Shown: positions 11,440 to 21,699 of the stretch, piece by piece
Layout of the letters: each line of letters opens with the position of its first letter
How positions within the stretch are numbered: position 1 is the first letter of the stretch
DNA from: Cynocephalus volans
Lineage: Eukaryota > Chordata > Mammalia > Dermoptera > Cynocephalidae
Assembly (NCBI RefSeq): GCF_027409185.1
Contig: NC_084467.1
Coordinates: forward strand, 15,428,501-15,492,500
Direction: 5' to 3'
DNA length: 64,000 nt
The notes under the pieces: model-generated
The model's database searches: none
What the model was told of the DNA's origin: nothing
The model's input: the letters and a program-made list of their open reading frames with translations, nothing else
Program-made: the position numbers and the translations under genes

Positions 11440-11898
11440 GAAAAAATCCAGCTTTTTGTAAAGACTTAGCCTTTCCCATCGTAAATACACTTTATGAGAG
11501 GCCATTGGTTTGTACTGAGCTCCTGTATGATGCTTCAATAGATCAGACCAAAGCAGGTTGGAGTCACTCATGCCAGATGTCATGTAATCAAGCTGAACTT
11601 AGAAATGAGCCAGTTTTTCAAAAAACAGGAGATTCACCACAACCAATCCAAAGGGTCCTAGTAAGCCTGAGCTGGCAGGATAAAAAAAGTCTCTTCTGGT
11701 TTAACCCTATAAGGAAAGTAGCTTTGAAATGACCAATTTGCTTTCTTCAGCCCTTTTCTGCCTATAAAGAGCACCCTCTCTGCTTGGCTCATCAGAGCAC
11801 CATCCCGTTTCATAGACAGGATGCTGCTTGATTCATGAATTGCTAATAAAGCCAATTATATTATTAAACTCAGTTTGTTGAAATTTTGTTTTCTGACA
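11440..11898 (+). mobile_element. ERV1 LTR (possible 5' LTR of an old provirus)
   Basis: TATA-like CCTATAAAGAGC near 11761, AATAAA at 11845-11850, and an end at TTTTCTGACA (11898). It is followed by a candidate primer-binding site. The 5' boundary is uncertain. Resembles MER57/MER41-type LTRs from memory. Confidence 0.6.
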
Positions 11899-11902
11899 GT
11901 TC

Positions 11903-11920
11903 TGGTGACCACAAAAGAAT
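11903..11920 (+). promoter_or_regulatory. Candidate retroviral primer-binding site
   Basis: TGGTGACCACAAAAGAAT starts four bases after the LTR end, the normal place for a tRNA primer-binding site. A splice-donor-like CAGGTAAGG follows at about 11963. Confidence 0.45.
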
Positions 11921-12912
11921 CTGAAGAAGGCTGATGATGACCCTGAAATCCCCAAGGCACTCAGGTAAGGCGTCTGCTGACCCATGTAGAGTCCTCTGCC
12001 TTACTCAGTGGACCTGCTGGTTGTGAGCAAGCTCCTCTTGGGTCTGAAGTCTGCTCTCTTTGTGTTTGAGCTCCTGATCTTTTTGGCTATCAAGACCAAA
12101 GATGCCTGTGTGCCATTGCAGGGCATATGACTCATGGTAATTCACGGGTCACTGATGAGGGCTGCAGTTTGAAGGATAATTGATGATAGCCACAGTATCA
12201 ATGGTAGCTGATGGCAGTTGCAGTAAGTGGTAGTTATGGGAGGGTGTTTGCTTCTGTCTTTTGGGATTCACAAGGATTTGGGTTCTATTCTTGTTTCTTT
12301 TCTTCTATGCTGAAATAATAATAATTTTAAAAAAATCATTGGTGATGTTGGTCACGGGAACCTCAGAGTCAAGCCACAAACTGACTGGTGAACTCAAGAC
12401 GGGAACTTGAGGGACGGTGGGAGGGTGGGGAAGAGAAGTGGTGGACTAATAAGTAAAAAACTATGCTGTCGACCCTAAGTGAATCATTGTGCAGTATATG
12501 CATGCCTTGAAACAACACACTGTACCCCACAAATATGTACAAGTAAAGGTTAAAAATTTTTTAAAAGATGGGCACTTAAAAGCTGTTAGAGTTCCCCTTC
12601 CCCTAAATAAGATTCTTGTGTTAGGAGAAGTTGGTCGTAGAATGGGTTATTTGATACTAGATCACCTACCAACCTTAAGAAAAATTTCTGTGTGACAAAG
12701 AACACTGTAAAGCATCACACAACCCAAACCCATGGCACTAACCTCTTAATCTGTTATCTCAGCTCCAAGAGACCCAAGATGCAATATAAGAATGGGATTT
12801 TTAGATTTTATAAAGGAGCAAGTACTCCACCTTTTGGTACACCTGCCTTTTACGTGTATAAGAACTGTGACTCCAGAAGCTGAAAATACTTACAAGGATG
12901 GCAAAGTCCTAC
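11921..12912 (+). mobile_element. Probable decayed ERV internal sequence
   Basis: No long frame. About 12580-12912 looks like degraded retroviral coding text, and an L1-like 3' tail (ACTGTACCCCACAAATATG) lies near 12520. Assigned by position after the LTR and candidate primer-binding site. Confidence 0.35.
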
Positions 12913-15300
12913 TGATAGAGTTTGGGTATGTTGTTCCCCCAAAATTCATGTCAAAATCTGATCCACAATGTGGATCACAGGGGATGGATTCCTCATGAAT
13001 AGATTAATACCCTCCTGGGGGTGGTGGTGAATGAGTTCTTACTATGTTTGTTCTCACAAGAACTGGTAGTTTAAAGGACCTTGACACCTCCCCACTATCT
13101 CTTACTTCTTCTCCCCATGTGACCTTGCACCCACTGCTGCCTGTCGCTTTCCACCATGAGTAGGACCAGCCTGAGGAACATATCAGATGCAGCTATCCCA
13201 GAATCATGAGCCAAATAAATCTCTTTTCTTTGCAAATTACCCAGTCTCAGGTGTTCTGTTATAGCCACACAAAAATGGACTAATATGGAAAATTGGTACC
13301 AAAGAGTGGGGTGGTGCTATACATATAACAGAAAATGTGGAGGCAGCTTTGGAACTGGGTTATAAGAAAAGTTTGGAGGAGTTTGGAGGACTCAGAAGAA
13401 GACTAAAAGACAAGGAAAAGTTTGGAACATCTCAGAGATTGGTTAAATGGTTGTGACCAGAATGCTGATAGAAATGTGGACAGTAAGGGCCATTCTGACA
13501 AGATCTCAGATGTAAACGATAAAGGACTTATTGGAAACTGGGGCAAAGACCATCCTTGCTATGAACTGGCAAGGAACTTGGCTGCATTGTGTCCATGCCC
13601 TAGGACTTTGTGGAAGGTGGGACTTAAGCGTTTGGAACAAGAATATTTGGTAGAAGAAATTTCTAAGCAGCAAAACATTCAGACAGCTGCATGGCTACTT
13701 GTAATAGCCTATGCTCAGTTATGGTGGCAAAGGCATTATGTAAAGCTAGAATTTGTAATTAAAAGGGAAGCAGAGCATAAAGATTTGGAAAATTTGCAGC
13801 CTGGCCATGTGATAGAGAATGAGAGAGCCTTTTCAGGAGAAAAATGCAAGGGTGCAGCAGATGGTGTTTAGAGATATTAGCATGGCTATGAGGCAGCCGG
13901 TGCTAACAGCCAAGACAATGAGAAAGTCCCTGAAGGCATTTCAGAAGCCTTCCAGGCTGCCATTACCATCCCATCACAGGGCCAGAGGCCCAGGAGGACT
14001 GAGTTGTTCCAAAGGACGAGGACAGACCTGGGGCACTACTGCCCTGTGGCAACTCAGGGATGGTGCTCCCTGCATGTGGGCCACTTCGGCTAGAACAGAC
14101 TTGCCTCAAGAAGCCCCAAGTGTGGTTCATGCAGCAGCTCTGGGCAAGCCAGAAACCTTGAAGGAGTCCATGTTGTGTTAAGTCTACAGGCCATGCAATG
14201 TCTGCAAGCCGTGTTAAGTCTTTAGGCCAGCAGAACATGAGAGCAGCAGAGGCATGGCAGCCTCCACCCAGATTTCAGAGGATGTATGGAAAAGCCTGGG
14301 GTCCCATGCAGAGACCTGCCACAGGCACAGAAGCACTGCAGAGGGCATCTACTAGAGCAATGCAGAGCAGAAATGTGCGGTCGGATCCCTGATGCAGACC
14401 CCCCCACAAGGGCAATGTCTAGTAGAGCCACAGGAGTAGGGCCACTGCCAGGACTCCAGAACTGTAGAACCACTGGCAATGTGGAATGTCTGCCTGGAAA
14501 AGCCATAGGCACCAGTGCAGCCCAGTGGGCTGTTCCTGGCAGAGCCACGGGGGCAGGGCTTCCCAAGCTTTAGGGGACCAAACTTCCCACTGTGCCCGGG
14601 ATGCAGGACTTTTGGAGATTTAAGATTTAATGTCTGCCTTTCTGGGTTTCAGGATTGTTTGGGTCCTGTTCCTCCTTTCTTCTGGCCTATTCCACCCTTT
14701 TGGAATGGGACCAGGTACCCAATGTCTGTTCCACCATTGTATCTTGGAAGTGGACAGATTTGGTTTTGATTTTTACAGTTCACATCTGGAAGGAGTTTTG
14801 CCTTTAGTCTCAAATGAGACTTTGGACTTTTAAGTTGGTATTAAAACTAGCTAAGACATTGGAACTATTGGGATGGAGAGAAACATGAGTTTTGGGGAGC
14901 CAGGGGCAAAATTATAGAGTTTGGGTATGTTGTTCCCCCAAAGCTCATGTTGAAAATTGACCCACAATGTGACAGTGTTAAGAGCTGTTTGGGTCATAGA
15001 GGGTGGATCCTTCATAAACAGATTAATATCCTCCCTGGAGGGGCCGAGTAGTGAGTGAGATATCACTCTCTTAGTTCTTGCTAGGGCTGGTTGTTTAAAA
15101 GGACCCCGGCACCACCCCTCTCTCTCTTGCTTCTTCTCACCACTTGATCTTGCACCCATCGCTTTCCTCTATGAGTAGAAGCAGCCTGAGGCTTGTACCA
15201 GATGCAGCTGTCCCAGAATCGTGAACCAAATAAACTTCTTTTCATTACAAGTTACCCAGTCTCAGACATTCTGTTATAGCAATACAAAAACGGATTAATA
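12913..15300 (+). mobile_element. MaLR provirus, LTR-internal-LTR (THE1/MST-like)
   Basis: Two related LTRs at about 12913-13286 and 14913-15300 each start TAGAGTTTGGGTATGTTGTTC, have CCAAATAAA and end AATGGACTAATA or CGGATTAATA. Between them is about 1.6 kb of MaLR internal sequence (GGTACCAAAGAGTGGGG start, then TTTGGAGGACTCAGAAGAAG). The internal frames are short and broken; the longest is about 149 codons at 13422-13871. It appears to sit inside the older ERV. Confidence 0.85.
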
Positions 15301-15387
15301 AATACACTTGCCAAGGACAATTTAGAATTACATTGTCTGTAAATGGTATATTCCAGGTGGACAAGTTCATTCGTCTAAGAGGTGAAC

Positions 15388-15389
<2 letters not shown>

Positions 15390-15420
<31 letters not shown>

Positions 15421-15427
15421 CAAAATC
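15390..15427. repeat. (AAAAC)n simple repeat
   Basis: Several tandem AAAAC units after an A-rich start. Confidence 0.9.
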
Positions 15428-15544
15428 CTAAATGCTCCAAAAACAATAGGATATATTTTTAATTGATGTGTAAAAGATTTTAAAAAGAGTTCATGATTCA
15501 AAAAATTGCCTCTCTAAAAGACCTCTTACGAAAGGCAAATGAAA

Positions 15545-15946
15545 AGTGCCTTAGATTGAATGTTTCCCCCAAACTTGACCCCCCACCGTGACAGTGTTAA
15601 GTGGGTGGGAAATCCTACTATAGTAGTTGAAAGGTGGGGCCTTGAAGAGGTGATTGGACTGGGAGGACCAATCCCTTGTGAATTGATTGATCTCTTCTTG
15701 GAATAACGGGAGTGTTCTGGTGGCTTTAAAAGGAGAGTGAATGAGGTTAGTCTCTCTCTCTGCTCTGCCATTTCTGCCACGTGAGACCCCTGAGTCACTG
15801 TCACCACCACCAAGGTCTTCAGCAGATGTGTTCCCTGGACTTTGGACTTCCCAGCCTCCAAAACTGCAAGCAATCAATTTCATTTTCTTATAAATCACCC
15901 AGTTCCAGGTATTTTGTTGTAAGGAACAGAAATGGACTAATACAAA
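15545..15946 (+). mobile_element. MaLR LTR (MLT1/MST-like)
   Basis: LTR text with CCTTAGATTGAATGTTTCCC start, GGTGGGGCCTTGAAGAGGTG, TTATAAATCACCCAGTTCCAGG and ATGGACTAATACA end. Solitary. Confidence 0.72.
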
Positions 15947-15949
15947 AAG

Positions 15950-16560
15950 CTTAAGCAAATCTTTAACGAGAAAAATTCAATCTTGTAAACAGGAAGAAGA
16001 GAGGAATGAACCAGTTTCTGACTATAAGGCAAAATCAGAAGTACTGTTTGTAAAACATTCTGGTCTGTTCATACTGAGTCCAGACATAGAAAACGCTCTG
16101 CCTGCCCTATCTGTTAAAGGGCCCTGCCCTGAACTCAATAATCTAGTTAAAAAACAGAAGGTGAGTTGGGAAGCCATCTATCTAGCTGATTTAGTCTCCA
16201 AAATATGCTCTTCTGGCATTCAGCAAGTTATTTTGGGACCCTTTTATGAAAGAAATTTATACCTTTAAATCTCTACTTGTAAGGGCGTCTCCCTTTCTGC
16301 ACCAGGACTAGAATCACTAGAATCTCTTTCTGTGGAGAAGATATTGTCTTACATTTACGTAACAAGTCTTACTTTTGTTTAAGGTACTTTCCTGACCATC
16401 TTGTCTTAACTGGGCTTTTACTTAATACTTTTTGGTTTTGGCAAATGTTGGTATTTAGGCCTGCAGTTTAAGTTCTGTGCCTTTGAGATGTAAAATTTCT
16501 GTCTTGTATTACCTAAAAACCATTCCTATGGAAATGTTATTTCAGAGTGTAAATCTTTAT
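15950..16560 (+). mobile_element. Probable ERV internal fragment
   Basis: Weakly protein-like but without a long frame (about 16060-16270). Context suggests a continuation of the ERV seen before the MaLR insertion. Not assigned to a gene. Confidence 0.3.
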
Positions 16561-16732
16561 TTTTTATTTATTTATTTATTTTTTAAATTTTATTTTGTCG
16601 ATATACATTGTAGCTGATTATTGCTCCCCATCACCAAAACCTCCCTCCCTTCTCCCCCCCAACAATGTCCTTTCTGTTTGCTTGTTGTATCAACTTCAAA
16701 TAATTGTGGTTGTTATATCTTCTCCCCCCCCC

Positions 16733-16766
16733 GTTTGTGTGTGTGTGTGTGTATGTGTGTGTGTGA
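16733..16766. repeat. (GT)n run in the L1 3'UTR
   Basis: GT repeats with one A interruption between ORF2 and the L1 tail. The equivalent (AC)n occurs in the L1 at 59.7 kb. Confidence 0.9.
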
Positions 16767-16782
16767 ATTTATATATTAATTT

Positions 16783-19700
16783 TTAGCTCCCTCCAATAAG
16801 TGAGAACATGTGGTATTTCTCTTTCTGTGCCTGACTTGTTTCACTTAATATAATTCTCTCAAGGTCCATCCATATTGTTGCAAATGGCAGTATTTCATTC
16901 GTTTTTAAAGCTGAGTAGTATTCCATTGTGTAGATGTACCACATTTTCCGTATCCACTCATCTGATGATGGGCATTTGGGCTGGTTCCAACTCTTGGCTA
17001 TTGTAAAGAGTGCTGCGATGAACATTGGGGAACAGGTATACCTTCGACTTGATGATTTCCATTCCTCTGGGTATATTCCCAACAGTGGGATGGCTGGGTC
17101 ATATGGTAGATCTATTTGCAATTGTTTAAGGAACCTCCATACCATTTTCCATAGAGGCTGCACCATTTTGCAGTCCCACCAACAATGTATGAGAGTTCCT
17201 TTTTCTCCGCAGCCTCGCCAGCATTTATCGTTCATAGTCTTTTGGATTTTAGCCATCCTAACTGGGGTTAGATGGTATCTCAATGTGGTTTTGATTTGCA
17301 TTTCCCGGATGCTGAGTGATGTTGAGCATTTTTTCATATGTCTGTTGGCCATTTGGATATCTTCCTTAGAGAAATGCCTACTTAGCTCTTTTGCCCATTT
17401 TTTAATTGGGTTGCTTGTTTTCTTCTTGTAAAGTTGTTTGAGTTCCTTATATATTCTGGATATTAATCCTTTGTCAGATGTATATTTTGCAAATATTTTC
17501 TCCCACTCTGTTGGTTGTCTTTTAACTCTTTTAATTGTTTCTTTTGCTGTGCAGAAGCTTTTTAGTTTGATATAATCCCATTTGTTTATTTTTCCTTTGG
17601 TTGCCCGTGCTTTTGGGGTCGTATTCATGAAGTCTGTGCCCAGTCCTATTTCCTGAAGTGTTTCTCCTATGTTTTCTTTAAGAAGTTTTATTGTCTCAGG
17701 GTGTATATTTAAATCCTTAATCCATTTTGAGTTGATTTTAGTATACGGTGAGAGGTATGGATCTAGTTTCATTCTCCTGCATATCGATATCCAGTTATCC
17801 CAGCACCATTTGCTGAAGAGGCAGTCCCTTCCCCAGTGAATAGGCTTGGTGCCTTTGTCAAAGATCAGATGGCAGTAAGTGTGTGGGTTGATTTCTGGAT
17901 TCTCTATTCTATTCCATTGGTCAGTGTGTCTGTTTTTATGCCAGTACCATACTGTCTTGGTTATTATAGCTTTGTAGTATAGCTTAAAGTCAGGTAGTGT
18001 TATGCCTCCAGCTTTATTTTTTTTGCTGAGCATTGCTTTGGCTATTCGTGGTCTTTTATTGTTCCATATAAATGTCTGAATAGTTTTTTCCATTTCTGAG
18101 AAAAATGTCTTTGGAATTTTGATGGGGATTGCGTTGAATTTGTATATCACTTTGGGTAGTATGGACATTTTCACTATGTTGATTCTTCCAATCCAAGAGC
18201 ATGGAATATCTTTCCATCTTCTTGTATCCTCTCTAATTTCTCTCAGCAGTGGTTTGTAGTTCTCATTATAGAGATTTTTCACCTCCTTGGTTAACTCAAT
18301 TCCTAAGTATTTTATTTTTTTGGTGGCTATTGTAAATGGGCAGGCTTTCTTGATTTCTCCTTCTGCATGTTCACTATTGGAGAAAAGAAATGCTACTGAT
18401 TTTTGTGTGTTGATTTTGTATCCTGCTACTGTGCTGAAATCATTTATCAATTCCAACAGTTTTTTTGTAGAGGTTTTAGGCTGTTCGATATATAGGATCA
18501 TGTCATCTGCAAACAGGGACAGTTTGACTTCATCTTTTCCAATCTGGATGCCCTTTATTGCCTTCTCTTCTCTGATTGCTCTGGCTAGTACTTCCAACAC
18601 TATGTTGAATAGGAGTGGTGAGAGTGGGCATCCTTGTCTAGTGCCTGTTCTTAAAGGAAAAGCTTTCAGCTTTTCCCCATTCAGGATGATATTGGCAGTG
18701 GGTTTGTCATATATGGCTTTAATTATGTTGAGATACTTTCCCTCTATACCTAACTTATAGAGGGTCTTTGTCATGAATGAGTGCTGAACTTTATCAAATG
18801 CTTTTTCAGCATCTATAGAGATGATCATATGGTCCTTGTGTTTGAGTTTATTAATATGGTGTATCACATTTATTGATTTGCGTATGTTGAACCAACCTTG
18901 CATCCCTGGGATGAATCCCACTTGATCGTGATGAATAATTTTTCGTATGTGTTGCTGTATTCTGTTTGCTAGTATTTTAGTGAGGATTTTTGCATCTATA
19001 TTCATCAAGGATATCGGCCTGTAGTTTTCTTTTTTGGTTATATCTTTACCTGGTTTTGGTATCAGGATGATGTTTGCTTCATAGAATGAGTTTGGGAGAT
19101 TTGCGTCCGTTTCAATCTTTTGGAATAGTTTGTAAAGAATCGGTGTCAATTCCTCTTTGAATGTTTGGTAAAATTCTGCTGTGAATCCATCTGGTCCTGG
19201 GCTTTTCTTTGTTGGGAGCCTTCTGATAACAGCTTCAATCTCCTTTATTGTTATTGGTCTGTTCAAATTTTCTACGTCTTCACGGTTCAGTTTTGGGAGC
19301 TTGTGTGTGTCCAGAAATTTATCCATTTCCTCCAGATTTTCAAATTTGTTGGTGTATAGTTGTTTATAGTAGTCTCGAATGATTCCTTGTATTTCAGATG
19401 AATCAGTTGTAATATCGCCTTTTTCATTTCTAATTTTTGTTATTTGAGTCTTCTCTCTTCTTCTTTTTGTTAGCCATGCTAATGGTTTGTCAATTTTATT
19501 TATCTTTTCAAAAAACCAACTTTTTGATTCGTTGATCTTTTGAATTGTTTTTTGGTTTTCAATTTCATTCAGTTCTGCTCTGATCTTAATGATTTCTTTC
19601 CGTCTGCTAACTTTAGGATTGGATTGTTCTTGTTTTTCTAGTTCTTTAAGGTGAAGTGTTAGGTTGTTCACTTGCCATCTTTCCATTCTTCTGAAGTGAG

Positions 19701-20610
19701 CATTTAATGCAATAAATTTTCCCCTCAATACTGCTTTTGCAGTATCCCACAGGTTTTGGTATGATGTATCATTGTTTTCATTAGTTTCAATAAACTTTTT
19801 GATTTCCTGCTTGATTTCTTCTTGGACCCATATGTCATTAAGTAGAATGCTGTTTAATTTCCATGTGTTTGTATAGTTTCCAGAGTTTTGTTTGTTATTA
19901 ATTTCTAGTTTTAATCCATTGTGGTCTGAGAAGATACATGGGATAATTCCAATTTTTTTGAATTTATTGAGACTTGATTTGTGACCTAATATGTGATCTA
20001 TCCTGGAGAATGATCCATGTGCTGATGAGAAGAATGAATATTCTGAGGTTGTTGGGTGGAATGTTCTGTAGATATCTGCCAATTCCAATTGGTCTAGAGT
20101 CTTGTTTAGATCTTGTGTTTCTCTACTGATTCTTTGCCTAGATGATCTGTCTAATATTGACAGTGGAGTGTTCAGGTCCCCTGCTATTATGGTATTAGTG
20201 TCTATTTCCTTCTTTAGGTCTAATAGAGTTTGTTTTGTAAATCTGGCTGCTCCAACATTGGGTGCGTACATATTTATGATTGTTATGTCTTCTTGATGGA
20301 TCAGTCCTTTTATCATTAAGTAGTGTCCCTCATTGTCTCTTTTTATGGTTTTTAGTTTAAAGTCTATTTTGTCAGATATAAGAATAGCCACTCCAGCTCG
20401 TTTTTCTTTTCTGTTTGCATGGTAAATCTTTTTCCATCCTTTCACTCTTAGTCTGTGTGAATCTTTATGGGTGAGGTGGGTCTCTTGTAGGCAGCATATA
20501 GTTGGGTCCTGCTTTTTGATCCAGTCAGCCAGTCTGTGTCTTTTAATTGGGGAATTTAAGCCTTTAACATTAAGAGTTGTTATTGAAAGGTGTTGATTTA
20601 TTCCTAGCAT
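16783..20610 (-). CDS. LINE-1 ORF2 protein (endonuclease-reverse transcriptase), uninterrupted
   Basis: 1275 residues, the same length as human L1 ORF2p. It nicks target DNA and reverse-transcribes L1 RNA at the cut. In order: an N-terminal AP-like endonuclease ([37 protein letters not shown]; about residues 1-240), a linker, the reverse transcriptase ([20 protein letters not shown], and the catalytic FADDMILY at about residue 700), and a C-terminal Cys-rich segment ([18 protein letters not shown]). No stop or frameshift occurs. ORF1 upstream is truncated, so the copy is unlikely to be autonomous, though an intact ORF2 indicates a recent source. Confidence 0.95.
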   Translation of the reverse strand: MLGINQHLSITTLNVKGLNSPIKRHRLADWIKKQDPTICCLQETHLTHKDSHRLRVKGWKKIYHANRKEKRAGVAILISDKIDFKLKTIKRDNEGHYLMIKGLIHQEDITIINMYAPNVGAARFTKQTLLDLKKEIDTNTIIAGDLNTPLSILDRSSRQRISRETQDLNKTLDQLELADIYRTFHPTTSEYSFFSSAHGSFSRIDHILGHKSSLNKFKKIGIIPCIFSDHNGLKLEINNKQNSGNYTNTWKLNSILLNDIWVQEEIKQEIKKFIETNENNDTSYQNLWDTAKAVLRGKFIALNAHFRRMERWQVNNLTLHLKELEKQEQSNPKVSRRKEIIKIRAELNEIENQKTIQKINESKSWFFEKINKIDKPLAWLTKRRREKTQITKIRNEKGDITTDSSEIQGIIRDYYKQLYTNKFENLEEMDKFLDTHKLPKLNREDVENLNRPITIKEIEAVIRRLPTKKSPGPDGFTAEFYQTFKEELTPILYKLFQKIETDANLPNSFYEANIILIPKPGKDITKKENYRPISLMNIDAKILTKILANRIQQHIRKIIHHDQVGFIPGMQGWFNIRKSINVIHHINKLKHKDHMIISIDAEKAFDKVQHSFMTKTLYKLGIEGKYLNIIKAIYDKPTANIILNGEKLKAFPLRTGTRQGCPLSPLLFNIVLEVLARAIREEKAIKGIQIGKDEVKLSLFADDMILYIEQPKTSTKKLLELINDFSTVAGYKINTQKSVAFLFSNSEHAEGEIKKACPFTIATKKIKYLGIELTKEVKNLYNENYKPLLREIREDTRRWKDIPCSWIGRINIVKMSILPKVIYKFNAIPIKIPKTFFSEMEKTIQTFIWNNKRPRIAKAMLSKKNKAGGITLPDFKLYYKAIITKTVWYWHKNRHTDQWNRIENPEINPHTYCHLIFDKGTKPIHWGRDCLFSKWCWDNWISICRRMKLDPYLSPYTKINSKWIKDLNIHPETIKLLKENIGETLQEIGLGTDFMNTTPKARATKGKINKWDYIKLKSFCTAKETIKRVKRQPTEWEKIFAKYTSDKGLISRIYKELKQLYKKKTSNPIKKWAKELSRHFSKEDIQMANRHMKKCSTSLSIREMQIKTTLRYHLTPVRMAKIQKTMNDKCWRGCGEKGTLIHCWWDCKMVQPLWKMVWRFLKQLQIDLPYDPAIPLLGIYPEEWKSSSRRYTCSPMFIAALFTIAKSWNQPKCPSSDEWIRKMWYIYTMEYYSALKTNEILPFATIWMDLERIILSETSQAQKEKYHMFSLIGGS

Positions 20611-20797
20611 TTTATTGGTTGTTTGGTTGTCTTAGGTGTCTTTTGTTCCTTGCTTTCTGATTTACTGTTTGGTTTCTTTGTTTGTTGGTTCCTTAGGTGG
20701 TAGATAGTGTTTTTGTTAGCTTGTTTTCTCTTCATGAATGCCATTTTTATTGTACTAGCGGGTTTAGATTTTTCTTGGGTTTTTATGGCAGTGGTAG

Positions 20798-21514
20798 TTA
20801 TTTTTCAGGAACCAAACCCAGTACTCCCTTGAGGATTTCTTGTAAGGGTGGTCTTGTGGTAGTGAACTCCCGCAGTTTTTGTTTGTCTGAGAAATATACT
20901 ATTTGCCCCTCATTTCGGAAGGATAGCCTTGCAGGGTAGAGTATTCTTGGCTGGCAACCTTTGTCTTTTAGTATTTTGAAAATATCATCCCATTCCTTTC
21001 TAGCTTTTAGGGTTTGTGATGAAAAGTCTGATGTTAACCTGATTGGGGCTCCCTTATAGGTGATTTGACGCTTCTCTCTTGCAGCTTTTAAGATTCTCTC
21101 TTTGTCTCTGAGTTTTGCCAATTTGACTATGACATGTCTTGGAGAAGGCCTTTTTGGGTTGAATACGTTTGGAGATCGTTGAGCTTCCTGGATCTGAAGA
21201 TCTGTGATTTTTCCTATACCTGAGAAGTTTTCTGCCACTATTTTGTTGAATATGTTTTCAATGGAATCTCCATTTTCCTCCCCTTCTGGAATACCCATGA
21301 CTCGGATATTTGAGCGCTTGAGGTTGTCTGATATCTCTCTCAGATTTTCTTCCATGTCCTTGATTCTTTTTTCTTTCTTTTTGTCTGCTTGTGTTATTTC
21401 AAACAGCCCATCTTCAAGTTCAGAGGTTCTCTCTTCAACTTCGACAAGCCTGCTGGTTAAACTCTCCGTTGTGTTTTTTATTTCGCTGAATAACTTCTTC
21501 AGTTTGGCAAGTTA
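20798..21514 (-). pseudogene. LINE-1 ORF1, 5'-truncated
   Basis: The frame stays open from the element's 5' break to the stop at 20798. It includes the end of the coiled coil, the RRM-like part (IRVMGIPEGEENGDS) and the C-terminal domain (ARKEWDDIFKILKDK, YPARLSFRNEG). The N-terminus and start are missing, so this is a truncated copy. The first ATG inside it is at 21355. Confidence 0.88.
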
Positions 21515-21541
21515 TAGATGGTTATAAAGAAATGGGATGAA

Positions 21542-21697
21542 TAAAACAGACATTGATGGAGTTTTTTAAAAACAGAGGTTTTAATACAGCAATTGATTAA
21601 AATTTAAAACAAACATTGATGGAGTAAAATAATAAATTTTAAATTTAAAACAGACATTGATGGAGTTTTTAAAAACAGAGGTTTTAATACAGCAATA
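21542..21697 (+). repeat. Local imperfect duplication
   Basis: A segment of about 50 bp (ACAGACATTGATGGAGTTTT ... ACAGAGGTTTTAATACAGC) occurs at 21542-21593 and 21648-21697, with a partial third copy at about 21606-21630. Confidence 0.85.
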
Positions 21698-21699
21698 CC

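Larger units (their letters stand above)
16566..21515 (-). mobile_element. Young LINE-1, 5'-truncated within ORF1, with intact ORF2
   Basis: The minus strand carries a partial ORF1 (about 21514-20798), a 187-bp spacer, an uninterrupted ORF2 (20610-16783) and a 3'UTR with a (TG/CA)n run, a G-rich purine tract and a tail at about 16566. The 5' end breaks off at about 21515. No clear target-site duplication was found. Confidence 0.93.

Noticed and set aside
13422..13871. 149-codon frame that could be a gene
   Set aside because: It is MaLR internal sequence between two matching LTRs.
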